A stretch of DNA of 64,000 nucleotides from Wenzhouxiangella sp. XN201 (GCF_011008905.1 NZ_JAAIVI010000019.1:1-64000), one strand, 5' to 3'; counted from the first letter of the stretch, positions 16,717-25,447 are shown. Made by a program: numbers and translations. Notes: generated from the sequence alone by a model not told the origin.

Positions 16717-17841
16717 ATGCCCGGAGCGACGGCGTTGAACTCGCCTCAGCCGTTTCTGGCGCGGGATGCGGTCACCGACCTGCTCCGCCTGGGCAGCCTG
16801 GTCGCCATGGCCATCGGACTGTTCGCCATCGTCATCGCCGGCACGGCGATCTACCTGAATCTTTCGGAACAACTGGCGCTGGAGCGCTCCGATCGCGCAG
16901 CCTCGCAGCAGGCCGACCGCATTGCCGACCGACTTTCCGAAATCCAGACCAGCCTGCGCGACGCCAGCGTGGTCGATGCCGCCCGCAGCGGCTCGGGCGA
17001 CGGCCTTCGGGCTGCCCTTCGAGAGCGCGGCGTCGTCAACCTGCTCCAGGTCCGCCTGCTGCCGGCGGATGTCGATGAGCTGGCCGCGGGCACCGACATC
17101 GCCCGCGACCGTGCCGCCAGGGACATGGTTATCGAGGCGATCGAAAATGACCGCGCCGACATTCGCGTCCTCCAGCCGGGCACGCCGGCCGAGAGTCTGG
17201 TTTTTGCCCAGCGCATGCCCGGCGACAGCGGTGTGCTGCTGCTTCGCCTGACTGTCGGCGTCGTCGGCAACCTGCTGCACCGCGACGAGCTGCTGGATTT
17301 CGTCGCCCTGGCCCAGCAGGGCAATCCGGGCTCGACAGTGCTGGACGCCCGCGGCGGCGGCGCCGCAACAACGCACAGCATCCCCATTGAAGGAAGCAGC
17401 CTGGTCCTGCAATGGGGCCGGGCGGGACTGGGCGCACCCGTGAACAATCGCGACGCTTTCATTGTCGGCTGCGCCGGGGTCATCGTGATGATGATTGGCC
17501 TGCTGCTGCGCCGCCGCACGCGCCTGGCCCAACATCTCGGCTACACCGAAACTGTGGCGACCGGCCGGGCCAAGCCATCCGAACCGCCGGGTGCAAGATC
17601 CACCAGACCAGGGGCGCCAGGGGCCGCCCCCCGCGATCACTCGGCAATTGCCACCGATCCCGGCAGGACAAAAGATCGCGCCATTCTGGACGCGGCGAAC
17701 GATGAATCGGAACCGCAGACCATCGTGGCCCCCGCGCCCGAGCTACCCGAGTGGCTGCTCGACGATTTCGACGACAGTCCAGATGAACCGGCGGCCGACA
17801 ACAATGAACGGTCTTCAAACCAGCGGCGAAACAAGGCCTGA
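16717..17841 (+). CDS. Membrane protein resembling the N-terminal half of long AlgC proteins
   Basis: The 374-residue protein has a transmembrane helix at about residues 28-50, a ~200-residue extracytoplasmic domain (ALERSDRAASQQADRIADRL onward, with LLQVRLLPADVDEL and AARDMVIEAI), a second helix around 248-265 and a Pro/Asp-rich cytoplasmic tail (PELPEWLLDDFDDSPDEP). This layout resembles the membrane-bound N-terminal extension of gammaproteobacterial phosphomannomutase/phosphoglucomutase AlgC, but the catalytic mutase domain is absent and the next gene is a kinase. That resemblance is from memory and moderate. It is 78 bp upstream of the kinase gene. Confidence 0.6.
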   Translation: MPGATALNSPQPFLARDAVTDLLRLGSLVAMAIGLFAIVIAGTAIYLNLSEQLALERSDRAASQQADRIADRLSEIQTSLRDASVVDAARSGSGDGLRAALRERGVVNLLQVRLLPADVDELAAGTDIARDRAARDMVIEAIENDRADIRVLQPGTPAESLVFAQRMPGDSGVLLLRLTVGVVGNLLHRDELLDFVALAQQGNPGSTVLDARGGGAATTHSIPIEGSSLVLQWGRAGLGAPVNNRDAFIVGCAGVIVMMIGLLLRRRTRLAQHLGYTETVATGRAKPSEPPGARSTRPGAPGAAPRDHSAIATDPGRTKDRAILDAANDESEPQTIVAPAPELPEWLLDDFDDSPDEPAADNNERSSNQRRNKA

Positions 17842-17853
17842 GCGCAGGGAAAG

Positions 17854-17869
17854 TGTGATTTATTTCACA
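17854..17869. promoter_or_regulatory. CRP/Clp-type binding site upstream of the kinase gene
   Basis: TGTGA-TTTATT-TCACA is an exact match to the CRP consensus TGTGA-N6-TCACA, 50 bp before the start codon of the Ser/Thr kinase gene, with a possible -10 element (TAATAT at 17882-17887) downstream. In Xanthomonadales the protein reading this site is Clp, which responds to cyclic di-GMP. Spacing to a promoter is not certain. Confidence 0.75.
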
Positions 17870-17919
17870 TACCCCCTGGGGTAATATGCAGTCGACATAC
17901 GCGCTGCGGGGCGGGTTCC

Positions 17920-18825
17920 TTGGGCGATATCAATGACCACGACTACACCAGCGTCATCGGTCGAAGCTTCGGCAACTTCGTGGTCGTGCGTGAACTCGGG
18001 CGCGGTGCGATGGGGGCGGTGTTCATCGGCTATCAGAAAACGCTCAAGCGCCAGGTTGCGATCAAGCTGCTGCCCAAGGCGATTGCCAGCAGCAAGGCCG
18101 CCCGCCAGCAATTCCGCGACGAGGCCGAGACCATCGCGGTGCTCAGCCACCCCCGCATCATCACGATTTTCGAAAGCGGCGAGGACGAGGACTACTTCTA
18201 CCAGGTGATGCAACTGGTCGAAGGCCAGGATCTCGCCCGTATCATTTCCAGGCTGCGGCGACATCCCGTACCCACGCGGCGCGTCCTGCCGCTGCACCAC
18301 AGCATCCGGCTGGTGGGCGAGGTGCTCGAGGGGCTGGAGTTCGCACACGAGGAAGGCGTGGTGCACCAGGATCTCAAACCGGCCAACATCCTGGTCGACA
18401 ACCGCACCGGCGGCGCCCTGATCGCCGATTTCGGCATTGCCAAGACGCGTCGTATCGAGTTCTACGCCCGGGGCATGGTGGTCGGCACGGCGCAGTACCT
18501 ATCGCCCGAGCAGGCTGCCGCCGATGACACCGACCGGCGCACCGATATCTATGCCGTTGGCGTCATCCTGTTCGAGCTGCTCGCCGGCACGCTGCCCATC
18601 CGCAACGAATCGGGCAAGGAGATGATCGCTCGCAAGATCGGGCAGCCCCACACCTTCTTCCTCAAGCCGCCCTCGGCCTGCTCGCCGTGGATCGACGAAG
18701 GCCTCGAGGACATCATCGACAAGGCTACCGCCATCGACCCGGCCAGGCGCTTTGTCAGCGCACGCGCATTCGCCCAGGCGATCAACCGCTGGCGCCAGTC
18801 ACAGCGGCAAAAGGCCGCAACGTGA
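17920..18825 (+). CDS. Soluble Ser/Thr protein kinase (HQD variant)
   Basis: A 301-residue kinase with no membrane segment: glycine loop LGRGAMGAVFIGY, Lys49 in VAIKLL, catalytic loop VVHQDLKPANIL (Asp151; HQD rather than HRD), DFG at 170-172, and GTAQYLSPEQ in the activation loop. All residues needed for catalysis are present. The start is probably TTG at 17920. The stop overlaps the GTG start of the next gene (GTGA), so the kinase and the 735-residue protein are made together; that protein is the first candidate substrate. A perfect CRP-type site lies upstream. Confidence 0.9.
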   Translation: MGDINDHDYTSVIGRSFGNFVVVRELGRGAMGAVFIGYQKTLKRQVAIKLLPKAIASSKAARQQFRDEAETIAVLSHPRIITIFESGEDEDYFYQVMQLVEGQDLARIISRLRRHPVPTRRVLPLHHSIRLVGEVLEGLEFAHEEGVVHQDLKPANILVDNRTGGALIADFGIAKTRRIEFYARGMVVGTAQYLSPEQAAADDTDRRTDIYAVGVILFELLAGTLPIRNESGKEMIARKIGQPHTFFLKPPSACSPWIDEGLEDIIDKATAIDPARRFVSARAFAQAINRWRQSQRQKAAT

Positions 18826-21029
18826 GCCCGCCCGGCGCGCACAATCTCGATGCCCGCTCGGCCGAGCTGATCGCCCGCCAGATCAACTCCGCCTTCATGA
18901 ACGCCTGCGGCTTCGGCATGGACCACCCGACCACCGAGCGCGCCCTGGAAATCTTCTACACCACGCTCGCCGATGCGCTCGAGCACGACCCCTCGCTGTC
19001 GCTGATCCTCGACCGCGGCGCCCTCTTTATCGAGAAGCACCCGGTCGGTGCGCGCTTCAACCCCCGGCGCCTGATCGATTCGTTCAACGAGATGGGCCTG
19101 GAATCGGTCACGTTCAGGCCGGGCTTCAACACCACCGATGCCTGGGCACTGATCTCGGTGCTCTCGAAGCTGCTCGACTACCCGTCGCTGGAGGCCGCCG
19201 AAGCCGACCTGGGCAAACTCCAGTCCGGCGCCATCCAGTTCAATCACATCGTTTATCGCAAGGTCACTTCCGACCAGAAGGTGGTCAGCAGTTCCGACCC
19301 CGGCGCGGACCCGGGCGACAAGATCTACGACAGCAAGCGGCACACGCCCGCCTCGAGAGCCAGCGGGCGCGTGCTCGACCAGCTCGATTCGTTCTTCTCC
19401 CTGAGCGGACTGGCCGGCGACCCGGACGCGGCCGCCGAGCAGTTCACCGCGTCGGCCGGCGAGGGCGAGCAGAACCGCGCCCGGCTGGTCGAACATCTCA
19501 AGAAACTGGTGCGCGAAGTCGAGACGGGCAGCGGCGAGGTCGAGAGCCTGTCGCCGGATGAACTGTTCACCGCCATGAACACGCTGCGCCAGCGACTGCA
19601 CAAGTCCATGTCGGCGCGGCAGGACGCCGAGCGCATCATGGCCGAGGGTGGGGAGGTGGTCAGCGAGATCGACGAACTGACCTATTCGACCCTGGTCAGC
19701 CTGGTGCGCGAGGAATACCGCGGCGGCAACTTCTCGGTCAAGCGCATGGCCCAGATCATCAACCGCATGCTGCCCGATGCCGGCGACCTCAAGCGATTGC
19801 TGCCCAGGCTGCGCAAGGGCCTGATGGAAGAGGGCATGAAGCTCGACCAGTACACCGAACTGGTCCACGAGCTATCGAACGAGCTGCGCGGCGAACACCT
19901 GGTGCGCGCGCTCGAGAGCGGGGCGGAAAGCGTCGGCATGGATGTCGACGAGATCGTCCGGCAGATCCAGGAAGACCCCACCGAGGCCGCGCGGCTGGTA
20001 GCGCTGGCCAGCGAACTGCGCCAGGGCGGTGTCGACGACGACCAGCAGCTGTCGGCCGCCTTTACCGACTACATCGAGCGCGTCACCGAGAAACTGGCGC
20101 TCGACCGCTTCTCCAACGCCGACTCGGCCGACCCCGCCACCCTGAGCGAGCAGATCGCACGTGTTCAGAAAGAACTGATCGAGCGCATGAACCAGAGCGG
20201 CCTCACCTCCGAGGTCTCGAAACAGCTCGAGCAGGAACTCGAGCAACGCATGCCCCAAACGCGCGAGCACAGCACGGTGGCCCTGTTCGAACGCATGCTC
20301 AAGGGCAGCAAACAGATCAACGACGCGCTCGTGCTCGACTGGCTGGAACGCCAGATCGAAACCCGGCCCGAGCTGGAAGAGATGGCCAATGCCATCAGCG
20401 AACGACTCAAGAAACACGGCTACACGCCGCTGCAGGCCGCCCGGCTGATCGACCAGCTCGCCGAGCGCCTCGACCGCGAAGCCGAACCGATGCGCATGCC
20501 GCCGACGGTCCTGAGCGTGCGCAATACCGCGCTGTTCCTCAAGCACCAGGTCAAGAGCGCCCAGCGCTACAACAACCCCTTTTCGGCCATCAAGGTGATG
20601 GTCGAAAGGCTCAACCCCACCGAAGGCGGCAGCCCGCGCCGGCCGGGCAGAAGCGACATGCACGAAATCCTGCCCGAACTCTACTCCCGCATCGTCCGCC
20701 TGGCCCGCGACCTCGACCTGGTCGGCTCGCTCGAGAAATCACAACGCGCCGTCCCCCTCATCGTCCTGCCCATGACCGAAGCAGAGGGCGCCAACATCTT
20801 CCGCCAGCGCCTGATCGACGTGCTGGCCGAGTTCCCCTTCCGCCTCGACGGCGACGAGTACACGCTCACCTGCACCGTCACCGCCCTGGGCTTCGATCCC
20901 GAGACCGACGAGGACGCCAACGCCTTCGTCCAGCGGCTCAACCAGGTCCACCAGGAAAACCGGGCCGAATCGGCGAAAGCAGCCTCGCAGGGCGGTGTGA
21001 AGTCGGGCAACGACGGCACAACACCGTGA
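18822..21029 (+). CDS. 735-residue helical protein of unknown function, coupled to the kinase
   Basis: The GTG start overlaps the kinase stop; earlier in-frame codons lie inside the kinase gene. The protein is soluble and almost all alpha-helical. The first ~150 residues form a domain with HPTTERALEIFYTTLADAL, LILDRGALFIEK and MGLESVTFRPGF, a pattern I have seen in other bacterial proteins of unknown function but cannot name. The rest (about 170-735) is rich in charged helical segments with MSARQDAERIMAEGGEVV and repeated ~50-residue helical units suggestive of HEAT-like or coiled structure. There are no catalytic motifs. It is a likely scaffold or output of the kinase. Confidence 0.75.
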   Translation: MSPPGAHNLDARSAELIARQINSAFMNACGFGMDHPTTERALEIFYTTLADALEHDPSLSLILDRGALFIEKHPVGARFNPRRLIDSFNEMGLESVTFRPGFNTTDAWALISVLSKLLDYPSLEAAEADLGKLQSGAIQFNHIVYRKVTSDQKVVSSSDPGADPGDKIYDSKRHTPASRASGRVLDQLDSFFSLSGLAGDPDAAAEQFTASAGEGEQNRARLVEHLKKLVREVETGSGEVESLSPDELFTAMNTLRQRLHKSMSARQDAERIMAEGGEVVSEIDELTYSTLVSLVREEYRGGNFSVKRMAQIINRMLPDAGDLKRLLPRLRKGLMEEGMKLDQYTELVHELSNELRGEHLVRALESGAESVGMDVDEIVRQIQEDPTEAARLVALASELRQGGVDDDQQLSAAFTDYIERVTEKLALDRFSNADSADPATLSEQIARVQKELIERMNQSGLTSEVSKQLEQELEQRMPQTREHSTVALFERMLKGSKQINDALVLDWLERQIETRPELEEMANAISERLKKHGYTPLQAARLIDQLAERLDREAEPMRMPPTVLSVRNTALFLKHQVKSAQRYNNPFSAIKVMVERLNPTEGGSPRRPGRSDMHEILPELYSRIVRLARDLDLVGSLEKSQRAVPLIVLPMTEAEGANIFRQRLIDVLAEFPFRLDGDEYTLTCTVTALGFDPETDEDANAFVQRLNQVHQENRAESAKAASQGGVKSGNDGTTP

Positions 21030-21069
21030 TTCCCTCCCGGCCGGGTCGATGCTATATTCGATCTCGAAA

Positions 21070-21085
21070 TGTGATATAGATCACA
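21070..21085. promoter_or_regulatory. CRP/Clp-type binding site upstream of the 148-residue gene
   Basis: TGTGA-TATAGA-TCACA is a second exact TGTGA-N6-TCACA site, 32 bp before the next start codon. A -10-like TATATT (21053-21058) lies just upstream of it, which would put the site over the transcription start and favour repression, but the promoter is not certain. Confidence 0.72.
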
Positions 21086-21116
21086 AAAAAAGGGGACACT
21101 CAATGAGGTACTCACC

Positions 21117-21563
21117 ATGTCCGCCACCGAGATCTACGCACACCTGAAGAAGGATCAACCGAACAACTACCAGCCCACGCACCCGGACGGCTACTACTAC
21201 ATGTTCACCGGCGGCTACGGCTACGTGAACGGTCAGATCACAGCCGAACCGGTGGGCGACGACGACGGGCCGGCCGGAGAAATCGCGCTGTCGGAAGAAA
21301 GCAGTTCGTGGAAGATCAAGCTCAAGGACGACACCGGCGAGAAGTTCAAGATCGTGCAGTGGAACCTGGGCGAAGCGGGCATTCCCGGCGCGACATTCGA
21401 TCCCCCGCCCGACCAGGACTTCGACGGCACTGACAAGCTCACGATCACGGCTTCCAATATTCCAACCGGCCACCACAACAGCTACGACGGATACACCATC
21501 ACCGTGGAGAACAAGGACGGCACGCGCGTCAAGCTCGACCCCCGCCTCTACGATATCCGCTAG
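21117..21563 (+). CDS. Conserved-looking 148-residue protein of unknown function
   Basis: No signal peptide, membrane segment or known motif is visible. The protein is acidic and rich in Gly, Asp, Tyr and Thr (HPDGYYYMFTGGYGYVNG, GEKFKIVQWNLGEAGIPG, SYDGYTITVENKDGTRVKL), suggesting a compact beta-sandwich. GAGG lies eight bases before the ATG. It begins the second part of the island, directly after a CRP-type site, and ends 21 bp before the TIR gene, so it is probably co-expressed with the TIR and SLOG-like genes. The function cannot be inferred beyond that context. Confidence 0.75.
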   Translation: MSATEIYAHLKKDQPNNYQPTHPDGYYYMFTGGYGYVNGQITAEPVGDDDGPAGEIALSEESSSWKIKLKDDTGEKFKIVQWNLGEAGIPGATFDPPPDQDFDGTDKLTITASNIPTGHHNSYDGYTITVENKDGTRVKLDPRLYDIR

Positions 21564-21583
21564 ACGACGGCAGAGCCGGTCTC

Positions 21584-23620
21584 TTGAAGTACTGGGCCTA
21601 CTTAAGCTACGCGCACGCTGACGAGCAGCAGGCGCGCCGGGTGCATCGGCGGATCGAGTCATTCCGCGTGCCCCGTTCGCTGCGCGGCCAGGAGATTGCC
21701 GGGCAGGTGGTCGGAGCCAGGCTCCGGCCCCTGTTTCGCGACCGCGACGACCTGGCCAGCTCGGGCGACCTTCGCGACAGCCTGGAGGCCGCACTGCGCG
21801 AGTCCGGCGCGCTGATCGTGCTGTGCAGCCCGGCGGCCGCCACCTCGAAGTGGGTCAACCAGGAAATCCGTACCTTTGTCGCCGTCCACGGCACCGCTCG
21901 GGTCTTTCCGCTGATCGTCGCCGGCGAGCCCAACAGCGGTGGCGAGGATGAGTGCTTTCCCCCGGCACTGCGTGGACAAGGCCTCGACGGCCTCGAACCC
22001 ATTGCCGGCGACCTGCGAGCGCATGCCGACGGCCCGCGCGACGGCGTACTCAAGATCGTCGCCGGCCTGCTGGGCGTGGGCTTCGACGCCATCAAGCGCC
22101 GTGACGCACGGCGGCGCCAACGCACCGCGGTCGGCTTCGCGGTCGCCGCTTCGCTGGTCGCGGTCGTCACCAGCCTGACGGCCCTGTATGCCATCGAACA
22201 ACGCGACATCGCACAGGTCCGGCGCGGCCAGGCCGAAGACCTGATCGGCTTCATGCTGGGCGACCTGCGCACGCGATTGCAGGAGGTCGGCCGCCTCGAC
22301 GTGCTCGACGCCGTCGGCGAGAAGGCCGAAACCTACTTTGCCTCGTTGCCGGCAGGGGAGATCAATGACCATGCGCTGGAGAAACAGGCCCTGGCGCTGC
22401 GCCAGATCGGCGAGGTGCGCCTGCAGCAGGGCCAGCACGCAGCCGCCCAGCGCGCCTTTTCCGCTTCGCTGGCGCAGTTCGAGGTCCTGGCCGCGCGCAA
22501 CCCGCAAGACGCCGAAGTGCTGTTCGAGCGCTCGCAGGCGGAATTCTGGCTCGGCGCCAGCCACTACCAGGCCCTCGAACTGGACCGCGCCCGTCCGCTG
22601 TTCGAGCGCTACGCACAGAGCGCCGCCGAGCTCGTCGCCCTCGATGCCGACAACCCGGACTATCGCCTGGAAGAAGCCTACGCCATGTCCAACCTGGGTT
22701 CGCTGGCTGTTGACCAGGGCGACCTGGACGCCGCCGATGCCGCTTTCACCGGCGCCGGCGTTATCTTTGCCGAGCTAGCCAGCGACAGCCCGGACGACCC
22801 CAACCTGAAGTTCGAAGTGGCCGCCAACGATTCCTGGCTGGCCGCGGTGCGCGAAGCCGGCTTCGACTGGGAAGGCGCGGCCCGATTCCGGCGCGCCGCC
22901 GCTGATGCCCACGCCGCAGTCACCCGGGCCACCGACCATCCCTTCCACCGCCGCATCGAAGCGGAGGCCTGGACCAAGCGCGCTCGCGCCGAATTCGCCC
23001 TGGGCCGGGTGGACGCCGCGCTCGAGGCGCAATCGCATGCCATCGCCCTGTACGACACCCTGGCTTCGGGCGACCCCGACAACCTGGAATGGCGCGTGCA
23101 CTGGCTCAGTGCGCGCACCCGCCTGAACCGGCTCGCCCGCTTCGCCACCGCGACCGAGCACGCAACGGCCGAAAGCCACAGCGCTTTCGACGAGTTGCTG
23201 GCGATTGCCGCCGACGACAGTGACAATTCCATGTGGGCGGGGGAGGTGGCTTCGGCCGGCCTCGACCTGGCCCTCGTGCGCTTGCTGGACGACGACCCGG
23301 TCGGCGCCGACGACTATCTGACCCGAATCACCCCGCTGGTGATGGCCAACCTGTCCGCAGCCCCCGACGACCACATCACCGCGCGCCAGTTCTACGAGCT
23401 GGCCGTCCTGCAACAACTCGCCGGCGGCAAGATCGCAGTACCGGCCCGCACCCGCCTGGCCGAACGGCCGGATCAGCTGCGGGCCAACCGCCACCTGGCC
23501 GCTCTGCTTGCGCGGCTCGATGGTGACGCCGAAGCCGCCGAGCAGCTGGATGAAATCGTTCGGCAGGCCGGATTCCAGTCGCCCGACTATCGGGCGCTCG
23601 ACGCGCTGGCCCGGCGCTGA
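21584..23620 (+). CDS. TIR-domain protein with transmembrane helix and TPR-like C-terminus
   Basis: The 678-residue protein has an N-terminal TIR domain (residues 1-~135): AYLSYAHADEQQARRVHRRI, LFRDRDDLASSGDL (the usual F-R-D-x-x-D loop), ALIVLCSPAAATSKWVNQEI with Glu94 at the position of the proposed NADase glutamate, and RVFPLIVAGEP. One transmembrane helix follows (about 181-203), then ~470 residues of helical TPR-like repeats (AYAMSNLGSLAVDQGDLDAA). TIR domains of this type either bind partners or cleave NAD+. The start is a TTG at 21584. Its TGA shares a base with the ATG of the SLOG-like gene. Confidence 0.85.
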   Translation: MKYWAYLSYAHADEQQARRVHRRIESFRVPRSLRGQEIAGQVVGARLRPLFRDRDDLASSGDLRDSLEAALRESGALIVLCSPAAATSKWVNQEIRTFVAVHGTARVFPLIVAGEPNSGGEDECFPPALRGQGLDGLEPIAGDLRAHADGPRDGVLKIVAGLLGVGFDAIKRRDARRRQRTAVGFAVAASLVAVVTSLTALYAIEQRDIAQVRRGQAEDLIGFMLGDLRTRLQEVGRLDVLDAVGEKAETYFASLPAGEINDHALEKQALALRQIGEVRLQQGQHAAAQRAFSASLAQFEVLAARNPQDAEVLFERSQAEFWLGASHYQALELDRARPLFERYAQSAAELVALDADNPDYRLEEAYAMSNLGSLAVDQGDLDAADAAFTGAGVIFAELASDSPDDPNLKFEVAANDSWLAAVREAGFDWEGAARFRRAAADAHAAVTRATDHPFHRRIEAEAWTKRARAEFALGRVDAALEAQSHAIALYDTLASGDPDNLEWRVHWLSARTRLNRLARFATATEHATAESHSAFDELLAIAADDSDNSMWAGEVASAGLDLALVRLLDDDPVGADDYLTRITPLVMANLSAAPDDHITARQFYELAVLQQLAGGKIAVPARTRLAERPDQLRANRHLAALLARLDGDAEAAEQLDEIVRQAGFQSPDYRALDALARR

Positions 23621-25311
23621 TGTCAGGCGGCCTGCCCCGCGTCCCGCTTTCGCTGGGCGTGACCGGCCACCGCGACCTGGTCGAGGCGGAAATCCCCGCC
23701 ATCGAGGCCCGGCTTCGCGAACTCTTCGACCTGCTCGAGATCCGCTACCCCGACACACCCCTGCGACTGATCACGCCGCTGGCCGAAGGCGGCGACCGGG
23801 TCGCTGCGCAAGTTGCGCGCGAGCGCGACATCGATCTGGTCGTGCCCCTGCCGCTGCCGGTCGATGACTACGAGCAGGACTTTGCCGATGCCGATTCCCG
23901 GCAGAGCTTCCATGAGCTGCTGGCCGGTTCGACGGTGGTCGACGTGCACGCCGCGCGCGTGCACGACCAGGGCGACCGCGACCAGGCTTATGCACAGGCC
24001 GGCATCTACTGCGTCGATCACTGCCAGATCCTGATCGCGGTGTGGGACGGCAAGCCGGCCGAGGAGGGCGGCGGCACGGCCGACGTCGTCGAATACCACC
24101 AGTTCGGCGACATGGCCCGGCTGGGCCTCGACCCCTCCGAACGCCGCGGCCTGGCCAAGGACGATACCGACCTGGTCTACCACATCGTCTGCTCGCGCAA
24201 CCGCGACGACGGCGCGCCGGCCGAGAACCTGCGGCCCGGCAGCGCGCGCTGGCTGATCGCCGACCCCGACCGCAAGACGGTCGACGACATCCCGCCCAAC
24301 CTCAACCGGATGATCGAGCGCACCGGCGAGTTCAATCGCGACGTCGCAAAAGTGACCGACCCGGTATCACCGGCCGCCGTCCTGCCCGGCTGGCAGGACA
24401 AACTCGCCGGCCACCGCGACCTGGCGCGCACGGCCGGCTACTTCGCCCTGGCCGACCACCTGGCCACGCGCAATGCATGGCGCTACCGCATCGCCCTTCG
24501 CGTGCTCTACGTATTGGCCGCGCTGATGGGCATTGCCTTCATCGCCTATGCCGACCTCAACCGCCCGGAAATGATCGCTGCCTACCTGGTCCTGTTCTTC
24601 GTCGGCTTCGTGCTCTACCGCGTGGTGTCGCGACTGCAGTGGCACCGCAAGTTCCTCGACTATCGCGCCCTGGCCGAGGGGCTGCGCGTGCAGTTCTACT
24701 GGCGTCAGGCCGGCGTGTCGGGCCAGATACGCAACGACTTCGCCTACGACAACTTCCTGCAGAAGCAGGACATCGAGATCGGCTGGATCCGCAACGTCAT
24801 GCGCTTTGCCGGCGCGCCTGAAGACTTCCAGGCCCGCAGGGCAGGCGACGTCGACGACGTCATCGAACACTGGATCGGCCGGCCCGGGGGCAGCGGCCAG
24901 CTCGGCTACTTCGAGGCCCGCTGCCGCAGCCACCGCCGCCACGTCGCCCAGACCGACCGCCTGGTGGCCATCACCCTGTGGGCCGGCATCGTCATCACCG
25001 TCGCCCTGGCCCTGTTCCAGCATCGCCTGACCGACGTTGCACTCACCGGCATGGTCGCCGCCATGGGCATGCTGCCCCTGCTCGCAGCCGTCCGCGAGGC
25101 CTATGCCCACAAGGTCGCCGAAAAGGAGCTGCTCAAGCAGTACAGCTTCATGCTCGACATCTACCGCATGGCCCGCTTCCGCCTGTCGCGCTGCACCACG
25201 GCCAACCAGAAACGCGACCTGCTGCGCGCCCTGGGCGAAGCCGCCCTGGACGAACACGCCGAGTGGATTCTGGTGCACCGGGAACGGCCGCTGGAGCCGG
25301 GGAAGCTGTAA
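23620..25311 (+). CDS. SLOG-like Rossmann domain fused to a four-TM membrane module
   Basis: The 563-residue protein opens with SLGVTGHRDL (11-20), ITPLAEGGDR (51-60) and, later, AVWDGKPAEEGGGTADVVEY (140-159), the nucleotide-binding pattern of SLOG/LOG-like domains. Two helix pairs follow (about 290-311 with 317-335, and 449-468 with 473-490), separated by a cytoplasmic helical segment. This resembles SLOG-SLATT proteins, proposed to sense a nucleotide signal and act on the membrane. The neighbouring TIR gene could make or consume such a nucleotide. The assignment of the fold is by motif; effector function is inferred. Confidence 0.75.
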   Translation: MSGGLPRVPLSLGVTGHRDLVEAEIPAIEARLRELFDLLEIRYPDTPLRLITPLAEGGDRVAAQVARERDIDLVVPLPLPVDDYEQDFADADSRQSFHELLAGSTVVDVHAARVHDQGDRDQAYAQAGIYCVDHCQILIAVWDGKPAEEGGGTADVVEYHQFGDMARLGLDPSERRGLAKDDTDLVYHIVCSRNRDDGAPAENLRPGSARWLIADPDRKTVDDIPPNLNRMIERTGEFNRDVAKVTDPVSPAAVLPGWQDKLAGHRDLARTAGYFALADHLATRNAWRYRIALRVLYVLAALMGIAFIAYADLNRPEMIAAYLVLFFVGFVLYRVVSRLQWHRKFLDYRALAEGLRVQFYWRQAGVSGQIRNDFAYDNFLQKQDIEIGWIRNVMRFAGAPEDFQARRAGDVDDVIEHWIGRPGGSGQLGYFEARCRSHRRHVAQTDRLVAITLWAGIVITVALALFQHRLTDVALTGMVAAMGMLPLLAAVREAYAHKVAEKELLKQYSFMLDIYRMARFRLSRCTTANQKRDLLRALGEAALDEHAEWILVHRERPLEPGKL

Positions 25312-25331
25312 GGCACGCCAATACTGACATT

Positions 25332-25444
25332 TTGCCCGTACGGGATAACTGGGATCCTGGGAGCGTGGCTAAGGCATATTTTTACCGAACGGGACAATCT
25401 GATATATTATTGGTCGGAATGATGCAAATTATCCCGATCGGTAA
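25332..25444. promoter_or_regulatory. hipBA promoter region with three related operator-like sites
   Basis: TTACCGAACGGGACAAT (25382-25398) and ATTATCCCGATCGGTAA (25428-25444) are near-perfect inverted copies of each other, and TTGCCCGTACGGGATAA (25332-25348) is a third related site. They surround the AT-rich GATATATTA (25401-25409), a probable -10 element. HipB autorepressors bind TATCC-N-GGATA-type palindromes, and these sites contain TATCCC/GGGATA. The last site ends two bases before the hipB start codon. Confidence 0.75.
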
Positions 25445-25447
25445 AAA

